From Cherax quadricarinatus (lineage: Eukaryota; Arthropoda; Malacostraca; Decapoda; Parastacidae): a stretch of DNA of 64,000 nucleotides. The position numbers and the translations under genes were made by a program. Below, piece after piece: positions 56,456 to 64,000 of the stretch. The DNA lies in the NCBI RefSeq assembly GCF_038502225.1, contig NC_091301.1, forward strand, positions 18,837,378-18,901,377, read 5' to 3'. Position 1 is the first letter of the stretch; every line of letters starts with the position of its first letter. The notes beneath the pieces were generated by a model. The model had not been told where the DNA came from, searched no databases, and saw only the letters and a program-made list of their open reading frames with translations.

Positions 56456-56842
56456 CAACACACGCTCGGACAACTTCATCTCTTTCGCGCCACGGACTAT
56501 GAATACAAGTTTCCTGCTGTTATTCTCGCTGTGATGATCTATCCTTAGAGACGCGCAAGCACAGCAAAAACAACCATAACTTCTCACTATAACAGCAGTG
56601 TGTCATAAATTGTCCGTGGCAGCCTAATATGATATTAAGACTAATATGCATACTTCATAAAAGGAATAATGCTTAATATGTTGATAATTAGATTAGGTAC
56701 AACAGTAAGATTTAAAATGTGAGGAATCAAATACTTAAGACGGAAAGGAAATAAAGGTATATATACTCTCTTATGTACATAAGATTGCGTTATATACTTT
56801 TGTAAGTGAAACGAATATAGGTGTCATTGTTAGACAATGTTA
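56453..56842. other. unassigned sequence
   Basis: Nothing recognised. Confidence 0.4.
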
Positions 56843-57400
<558 letters not shown>

Positions 57401-57417
57401 ATATATATATATTATAC

Positions 57418-57488
<71 letters not shown>

Positions 57489-57531
57489 CATATATATATA
57501 TATATTATACATATATTATATATATATATAT
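57401..57531. repeat. (TA)n microsatellite with TATTATACA blocks
   Basis: TA tract with TTATACATA interruptions repeated near both ends. Confidence 0.96.
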
Positions 57532-58330
57532 AGGTAGCAGGTTCCACTCCATACCTGGACATCCTCAGAATATGCCTGCCCTCACGGACAGTGGTTCAGA
57601 ATTCACAAACACAATGAAAATATCACTTTTATTTACGAATATGATTTCAAGATTAATGCAACTATTTTATCTAGCTGCATTTTGAACCTGACAAAGAATC
57701 AGTATTTTGTTTAACATTCATTTTTAACTTCGATGGACCAACCCTTGGGGTAATACATGATAGACATGTTTAATATTCATTGTCTAAGCTATTTAATTTA
57801 TCTGCAATATCTAAATTTTTCACCCGAGTTAGGTTAGGCGAAAATACAATCGTTAGCAGTAGGTTCATTATTGATGCATATCACCTATACACCACCAGTC
57901 AAGGATACTGTCATCCCTAATATAAGACTACATAATATATTGAATCTGCACAAATAATGGGGAAGTCGAGGAGGTAGACGAAAGAAAAACAATTCTGACA
58001 AGACACCCAACTCAACTTGTTCTCCAAGCAGACGGTGAGAGAACACATTAAGCTACTGCCTTATTGTCGCTACAGGATGTTTAACGGTGTTACTAATTGA
58101 CCGCTCAATACCTAATGAGGCTAATAACTGGCTCATTAAGAGTCGTTCTGGTACACAGGTCGTAAGCTTCGAGCAAGGGTAAAGGTAGACGGGAAGACGT
58201 GTATGTACCTCAAATCCAATGTTTCATTTGTATGACATGTTGTTGTCTCCATCTTTATCTTTTTCAATGTGTACTGTCATCATCTGCATCGTCACTTTCT
58301 CCGAGTGTGCTGATTTCATCTTTTTTCTTT
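57532..58330. other. unassigned sequence
   Basis: Nothing recognised. Confidence 0.4.
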
Positions 58331-58432
58331 CCAGGTATGCTTTCCATACCACCGGCTGGGATTGAACCCGCGGTCAGAGAGTCTCAAAACTCCAGCCCGT
58401 CGCGTTAGCCACTAGACCAGCTAGCCACAATA
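58331..58432 (-). mobile_element. tRNA-derived SINE head (minus strand)
   Basis: Minus strand: CTAGCTGGTCTAGTGGCTAA (A-box region), GACGGGCTGGAGTTTTGAGA, and B box GGGTTCAATCCC, then CAGCCGGTGG. Confidence 0.75.
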
Positions 58433-58524
58433 AGATTCATCCAACTAGGTATATTTCTACACCATAGGAAGGTTAGCACAGGCACCACTGTGACCACAAA
58501 TGCAAGTTTTTACAGACGAATCTC

Positions 58525-58668
58525 CAGCTAGCGTGGCCGTGACGAACTCTAGCTCAAGTCCCTTCACTGCGACGGGCTGGAGTTTTGAGACTCTATGACC
58601 GCGGGTTCAATCCCGGCCGGGGATATGGTTTGTTTGCAATCGTGTCATTACGATTTCTTGAGTCAGGT
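58525..58668 (+). mobile_element. tRNA-derived SINE (plus strand), same family
   Basis: GACGGGCTGGAGTTTTGAGA and B box GGGTTCAATCCC, then CCGGGGATATGGTTTGTTTG and a body to TTCTTGAGTCA. Faces the copy at 58331 head to head; also the source family of the insert at 23435. Confidence 0.75.
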
Positions 58669-59288
58669 ATGCTTTCATTGATTCAATCTTTATCTTTCTC
58701 TAGGTGTAGTCTATCTTAATTTTTATCATTCGCAAGAATGTTGTCGATATATCCATCTTCATCTCTTCGATGATTTTGTATTTGTCACTTTTATTTCTTG
58801 TCAGGTGTTCCCTCTCATCGTCTTCGCCCTCACTCACAATCTTCATTGTGTATTTCTCTATTTCATAAAATGATAATTTGGCCGTTAGGAAATATAAAAA
58901 ATACAATGATACAATTCTACTCAGCCTAATGCGTGCATCTTGATATATATAATACCACAAAATAAACAGAGTACGAGGCGTTAACGTAGAGGAGGAAAAG
59001 TAGACGGTACGGAGAAAATGGAAAGAACAATGAAAATTATAAGAAAAAAGAAAGGGAGTGGAAAAGGGGACCGGAGTGAGAGATATGAAAGAGTAAATGA
59101 GAAATACATCGCAGAAGTCTTTTCTGTTTATTTAATGATTATCTGCTATAAAAAAATAAAAATTATTTTACCTTTTGTTATAATTAATTGTTATTATTAT
59201 TAGTAGCAGTAGTTTTCATTATTATTATTAATAAAAAGGTCGTACACCTTTTACTCAAAACTCCATAAGGCATAACCAATATACACAG
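58669..59288. other. unassigned sequence
   Basis: Purine-rich stretch at 58985-59090 (GGAAAAGTAGACGG-like); no feature recognised. Confidence 0.4.
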
Positions 59289-59345
59289 AAATATATATAT
59301 ACATATATATACATATATATATATTTATATATATATATTTATATA

Positions 59346-59389
<44 letters not shown>

Positions 59390-59417
59390 TTATATATATA
59401 TATTTATATATATATAT
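59289..59417. repeat. TA-rich microsatellite with TATATTTATA blocks
   Basis: Alternating TA with periodic ATTTAT and ACATAT breaks. It borders the truncated 5' end of LINE G. Confidence 0.95.
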
Positions 59418-59419
59418 TT

Positions 59420-61957
59420 GGAGAGGGTGTGGTAGGTAAGTTTGGGGTGCCAGGTGAAAATGATAATGTGAGCCCTTTGATTGAACTTTGTATAGAAAGG
59501 GGTTTAGTTATAGATAATACGTATTTTAAGAAAAAGAGGATAAATAGGTATACAAGATAGGATATAGGACGAAATGACAGTAATTATTTGGACTATATAT
59601 TGGTAGATAAAAAACTGTTGAGTAGATTTCAGGATGTACATGTTTATACAGGAGCCACAGATATATCAGATCACTTTCTAGTTGTAGCTACAGTGAGAGT
59701 AAAAGGTAGATGGGATACAAGGAAAATAGAAGGAGCAAGTGGTGAGGTGTATAAACTAAAAGAGGAGGTAGGGTAAGATAGATGAGCTAGTGAGAGTATA
59801 GGCAATGGGGTCGAAGATGTATGGGGTAGGTTTAAGAATATAGTGTTAGTGTTCAGCAGAAGTTTGTGGTTACAGGAAAGTGGGTGCGGGAGGGAAGAAG
59901 AGCGATTGGTGGAATGATAATGTAAAGAGAGTAGTAAGGGAGAAAAAGTTAGCATATGAGAGGTTTTTACAAAGTAGAAGTGATGCAAGGAGGGAAGAGT
60001 TTATGGTGAGAAAAAGAGGTTAAGAGAGTGGTGAAGCAATGTAAAAAGAGAACAAATAAGAGAGTGGGTGAGATGTTATCAACAAATTTTGTTGAAAATA
60101 AAAAAAAGTTTTAGAGTGAGATTAATAAGTTAAGGAAGCCTAGAGAACAAATGGATTTGACAGTTAAAAATAGGAGAGGAGAGTTATTAAATGGAGAGTT
60201 AGAGGTATTGGGAAGATGGAGGGAATGTTTTGAGGAATTGTTAAATGTTGATGAAGATAGGGAAGCTGTGATTTCGTGCATAGGGCAAGGAGGAATAACA
60301 TCTTGTAGGAGTGAGGAAGAGCCAGTTGTGAGTGTGGGGGAAGTTCGTGAGGCAGTAGGTAAAATGAAAGAGGGTAAAGCAGCTGGGATTGGTGGAATAA
60401 AGATAGAAATGTTAAAAGCAGGGGGGGGATATAGTTTTGGAGTGGTTGGTGCTATTATTTAATAAATGTATGGAAGAGGGAAATGTACCTAGGGATTGGC
60501 AGAGAGCATGCATAGTTCCACGGAAAGTAGGATAGCAGATGAACAAGGAGGCTTTAGGAAAGGTAGGTGGTGTGTAGACCAGGTGTTTACAGTGAAACAT
60601 GTAGGTGACCAGTTCTTAACTAAAGGTAAAGAGGTTTTTGTTGGCATTTATGGATTTGGAAAAGGCATATGACAGGGTTGATAGGAGGGCAATGTGGGAG
60701 TTGTTGTAGGTGTATGGTATAGGAGGTAGGTTACTGAAAACAGTGAAGAGTTTTTATGAGGATAGTGAGGCTCAGGTTAGAGTATGTAGGAGAGAGGGAG
60801 ATTATTTCCCAGTAAAAGTAGGCCTTAGACAAGGATGTGTGATGTCACCATGATTGTTCAATATTTTTATATATGGGGTTTTAAGAGAAGTGAATGCGAG
60901 GGTCTTGGCAAGAGGTGTGGAGTTAAAAGATAAAGAATCAAACACAAAGTGGGAGTTGTCACAGTTGCTCTTTGCTGATGACACTGTGCTTTTGGGAGAT
61001 TCTGAAGAGAAGTTGCAGAGCTTGGTAGATGAATTTGGTAGGGTATGTAAAAGAAGAAAATTAAAAGTGAATATTGGAAAGAGTAAGGTGATGAGGATAA
61101 CAATAAGATTAGGAGGCGAAAGACTGGATATCAGATTGGATGGAAAGAGTATGGAGTAGGTGAATGTATTCAGATATTTAGGAGTGGACGTGTCAACAGA
61201 TGGATCTATGAAAGATGAGGTGAATCATAGAACTGATGAGGGGAAAAGGGTGAATGGTGCACTTAGTCTGTGGAGGCAAAGAACGTTGTCCGTGGAAGCA
61301 AAGACGGGAATGTATGAGATTATAGTTGTACCAACACTCTAATATGGGTGTGAAGCATGGGTGATGAATGTTGCAGCGAGGAGGAGGCTGGAGGCAGTGA
61401 TGTCATGTTTGAGGGCAATGAGTGGTGTGAATATAATGCAGAGAATTCGTAGTTTGGAAATTAGGAGGTGTGGGATTAGCAAACTATTATCCAGAGGGCT
61501 GAGGAGGGGTTGTTGAGGTGGTTCTGACATGTAGAGAGAATGGAACAAAACAGAAGGGAGGGAAGGCCGGGTAGGGGTCGGCCTAGGAAGGGTTGGAAAG
61601 AGGGGGTAAAGGAGGTTCTGTGTGCGAGGGGCTTGGACTTCCAGCGGGCATGCGTGAGCGTATTTGATAGGAATGCATCGAGACAAATGGTTTTTAATAG
61701 TTGATGTGCTGTTGGAGTGTGAGCAAAGTAACATTTATGAAGGGGTTCAGGGAAACCGGCAGGCCGGACTTGAGTCCTGGAGATGGGAAGTACAGTGCCT
61801 GCACTCTGAAGGAGGGGTGTTAATGTTGAAGTTTTATTACTGTAAAGTAAAGCTCTCCTCTGGCAAGACAGTGATGGAGTGAATGATGAAAGTTTTTCTT
61901 TTTCTGGCCACCCTGCCTTGGTGGGAATCGGCCGATGTGTTAATAAAAAAGAAAATA
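59420..61957 (+). mobile_element. LINE family G (RTE-like), 5'-truncated, inactivated
   Basis: Starts inside the endonuclease, contains a full-length but broken reverse transcriptase and C-terminus, and ends with CCACCCTGCCTTGGTGGGAA, then TAATAAAAAAG. The hairpin-like CCACC...GGTGG lies just before the tail. A MITE begins 7 bp after the end. Confidence 0.82.
59425..61720 (+). pseudogene. LINE G ORF (endonuclease end and reverse transcriptase), broken
   Basis: Endonuclease end: SNYLDYILVDKKLLSRFQD and ISDHFLVVATVRVKGRW (59580-59710). Reverse transcriptase: VGEVREAVGKMKEGKAAG, MDLEKAYDRVDRRAMWELL (motif A aspartate present), VGLRQGCVMSP followed by a stop, LFNIFIYGVLREVN, LLFADDTVLLGDSEEKLQ (61000), FRYLGVDVSTDGSM and a CEAWVMNVAARRRLEAV segment, ending in GRPRKGWKEGVKEVLC. 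Several TAG/TGA codons sit at tryptophan positions, consistent with G-to-A decay. Layout fits RTE-like elements, but clade is tentative. Confidence 0.8.
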
Positions 61958-61963
61958 TATTAT

Positions 61964-62271
61964 ATGTCGTGCCGAATAGGTAAAATTGGTCAATTAGCAA
62001 GTACTCATTTAAAATTAAGTCCTTTCTAAAATTCTCTTTTACATTTAAAGACATATATTATTTAATTGATGTTAATGTTAAAATTAATAGCTTTGTACCA
62101 AAAGAATCTTAGAAAATTTACCTAACCTTATAGCAAGCACAATTTAATTTAGCCTAACCCAACTTTAATATATTTTAGATAACCTTATAATAATTTAATA
62201 ATAAACAAACGTAATGAAATATGTTATTGCTATTTAAGCCAAAGTCGCACGTTTTACCTATTCGGCACTAT
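61964..62271 (+). mobile_element. MITE copy F, internally deleted subfamily
   Basis: ATGTCGTGCCGAATA at left; the right end CTATTCGGCACTATAT is diverged. An internal block of about 80 bp (the GGTTCAGAATGATTTTGGCG region) is absent. It adjoins (TA)n on its right. Confidence 0.82.
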
Positions 62272-62277
62272 ATGTAA

Positions 62278-62280
<3 letters not shown>

Positions 62281-62367
<87 letters not shown>
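62281..62367. repeat. (TA)n microsatellite
   Basis: Alternating TA to the right of MITE copy F. Confidence 0.97.
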
Positions 62368-62369
<2 letters not shown>

Positions 62370-62484
62370 CATAATGCATATGCATGTATATGATCGTTCC
62401 TTTCCTACTCCTTCCTTCCCTTCATCTCCCAATCATTTCTTTCCTACTTTCTTACTGAATCCTTATTCATCTTTCATCTCACTT

Positions 62485-62715
62485 GATGGCCTGGTGGTTA
62501 ACGCTCTCGCTGCACACGGCGAGGGCCTGGGTTCGATTCCCAGCCAGAGTAGAAACATTGAACGTGTTTCTTTCCACCTGTTGTCTATGTTCCCCATCAG
62601 TAAAATGGGTACCTGGGTGTTAGTCGACTGGTGTGGGTCGCATCCTGGGACACTGACCTAAGGAGGCCTGGTCACAGACCGGGCCGCGGGGGCGTTGACC
62701 CCCGGAACTCTCTCC
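62485..62715 (+). mobile_element. tRNA-derived SINE with a LINE C-like 3' tail
   Basis: Head GGCCTGGTGGTTAACGCTCT, TGCACAC loop-like segment, B box GGTTCGATTCC (62530-62540) and the shared GTTAGTCGACTGGTGTGGGT core. After CTGACCTAAGG the tail GGCCTGGTCACAGACCGGGC and GGGGGCGTTGACCCCCGGAA matches the 3' end of LINE C, unlike the sister SINEs with simple tails. Confidence 0.85.
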
Positions 62716-63423
62716 ATGTAAACTCCATGTAACCCATTCAGTCCGTTATTCACCTTTATTCCCTTTCTCTCCATTCTTAACTATTTTTCCTTTCTCTCCA
62801 TCTCTTTTCTGTAAATATACAACGAGCCTCACCACTGCTGGCTTTGTCCATAGGTCAGGCGGAGACTTCCTCATTAAAGGGTAATGAGGCAATTGCAGCC
62901 CCAATAACCACGGTCGTTATTCTACTAAATTATCCAAAGTAACTTGGGCATAATCAAGTGCTAATTTACCTACTTGCAAAAATATAATGAGGGAGAAGTG
63001 GGGTGGAGGTACGTGAGAAGGAAAGTGGAAGAGTTGAGTACGTGGAATGACGTACAGCATCAGACTTTACAATCAAAATATAGGTTATCTGTTAAAAAAT
63101 TATCTCTATCTATCTTGGATCTTCAATAACATGATAAATGTTAGCAGTTGTGGTCAGTAGACAACACTTATCCAGGTAGGTACCACTGCAAGGTGTTAAG
63201 TGGAAGTCTAGCAACATTGCTGTTCTTTCCTATCTGTATGACGTACAGTACATTAAATATGGTAGGTAAATCGTAAAAACATCTTGCTTTCAATATATAC
63301 TTTACCTGTCTATACTTTCCTGTTCTTGGTATTTTAACATTTCCTTTCCAAATTAGGAAGCCAACTCTCAGACCGAATCGTTGGTGTAATGATTCCCGGA
63401 ACCATAAATTGATATACACATAT
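62716..63423. other. unassigned sequence
   Basis: Nothing recognised. Confidence 0.4.
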
Positions 63424-63640
63424 AACCCGCACATAGAAGAGAGGAGCTTACGACGACGTTTAGGTCCGACTTGGACCGAAACGAGAAGTAGAGCAGGACG
63501 GGTATATATAGGCAGGAAGAGGTAGTGGTAGTAGTAAATGGTCCAAGTCGGACCGAAACGTCGTCGTAAGCTCCTCTCTTCTATGTGCGGGTTATTTGTG
63601 TATCGTTCCAGTTACGGTATTGTGCCTTTTTTTTTTTTTG
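63424..63640. mobile_element. Penelope-type terminal units, opposed copies
   Basis: CCGCACATAGAAGAGAGGAG and its inverse CTCCTCTCTTCTATGTGCGG lie about 110 bp apart around a TATATATAGGCAGG box (63503). Both carry the GGTCC-AAGTC-GGACC-GAAAC-type text of the element at 36291-38259, so this is a compact internal-deletion derivative. It ends in a T13 run at 63628-63640. Confidence 0.7.
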
Positions 63641-63703
63641 TCATAAAATATTTCGGCTTGAAGATTGAGACCCTTATGCAACATATGGGAATCTTTATTA
63701 AGA

Positions 63704-63732
63704 AACTTATCGCCACACAATGGCTTCATCAG
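63704..63732 (-). ncRNA. hammerhead motif with canonical CUGAUGA but altered GAAA box
   Basis: Minus strand CTGATGA, helix II GCCA/TGGC with loop TTGTG, then GATAAGTT in place of GAAACGTT. The 5' box is the classic sequence; the changed A14 position should impair cleavage. Confidence 0.6.
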
Positions 63733-63854
63733 TCCAATACAAAGCAGAGAGGGGTAAGGAGAGAATGAGTTTGAGGTAATCAATCCCTCAGCCTGGAATC
63801 GATGTGTTCAGTCCATCAATCTTGTGAAAGTACAGCATATGGCTGGAAAAGTGG

Positions 63855-63862
63855 CTTATATA
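63855..63862 (-). promoter_or_regulatory. TATA box of minus-strand ribozyme unit
   Basis: TATATAAG on the minus strand, about 130 bp upstream of the hammerhead. Confidence 0.5.
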
Positions 63863-64000
63863 CTGTAGTCAGGTGAGAGGAAGCAGGAGGAGGCGGAATC
63901 ACAGTGGAACCATCCACTAGTGTAAGTAGGTCTTCGTTCAAAGGTTGGACAAGTATTCAAGAATTCCTTGCATCAAGTTCCCATGATGTTGCAGTGTCAG

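Larger units (their letters stand above)
63641..64000 (-). mobile_element. ribozyme retroelement unit, minus strand, cut by window end
   Basis: Contains the downstream box, hammerhead, GAGGTAATCAATCCCTCAGC and a TATA box (minus, 63855-63862), and ends in GATGTTGCAGTGTCAG, the box also seen at 6596-6612 and inverted at 54608-54624. The unit continues beyond base 64000. Confidence 0.75.

Overview
The window reads as repeat-dominated intergenic DNA from an invertebrate, most likely a decapod crustacean (crayfish- or shrimp-like). That assignment is an inference from the style of the repeats: CR1-like LINEs whose 3' ends carry the TTCTTATG motif, LINEs ending in (AC)n, tRNA-derived SINEs, many Penelope-like fragments, and extreme dinucleotide microsatellite density. 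I found no host protein-coding gene, rRNA or functional tRNA. Every long reading frame with a recognisable family belongs to a mobile element, and almost all are broken.

Layout. 0.2-4.5 kb: nearly full-length CR1-type LINE on + (ORF1 with an SGNH esterase, ORF2 with endonuclease and reverse transcriptase). 5.0-7.3 kb: a TIR-bearing, (TA)n-flanked MITE interrupted by a SINE and by a hammerhead-ribozyme element with a 14-bp target duplication. 7.8-13.2 kb: three copies of a minus-strand LINE whose 3' ends run into (GT)n. 14.9-23 kb: SINEs and two further minus-strand LINEs, one with a cysteine/histidine-rich ORF1. 23.4-25.3 kb: a foldback element, MITE and Penelope relics, and a CR1 3' end. 26.8-32.6 kb: a decayed minisatellite, a solo LTR, a poly-A retroelement and a LINE gag-like ORF with three CCHC knuckles. 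32.9-39.5 kb: more LINE relics, a 2-kb rearranged Penelope-like element (YVDD reverse transcriptase on one strand, GIY-YIG endonuclease on the other) and a second solo LTR. 40.8 kb: a Tc1/mariner remnant. 42.1-48.4 kb: three consecutive minisatellites (26, 22 and 36 bp units). 48.7-57.5 kb: ribozyme elements, MITEs at (TA)n tracts, a decayed LINE and a SINE with a 12-bp target duplication. 58.3-64 kb: SINEs, an RTE-like LINE, another MITE and two ribozyme/Penelope relics running off the window end.

The most interesting signal is a dispersed set of non-autonomous elements of Penelope/retrozyme type. Each unit of about 400 bp carries a TATA box and, 130-190 bp downstream, a type I hammerhead ribozyme motif with a minimal GAAAC-GUH helix III. 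Units are arranged as tandem copies joined to an inverted copy and, in two cases, sit between perfect 13-14 bp target duplications. One subfamily has the core C3-G8 pair replaced by U3-A8 in every copy. A broken Penelope-like element with both enzymatic domains, and other Penelope relics, lie in the same window and are plausible relatives of the machinery that moved them.
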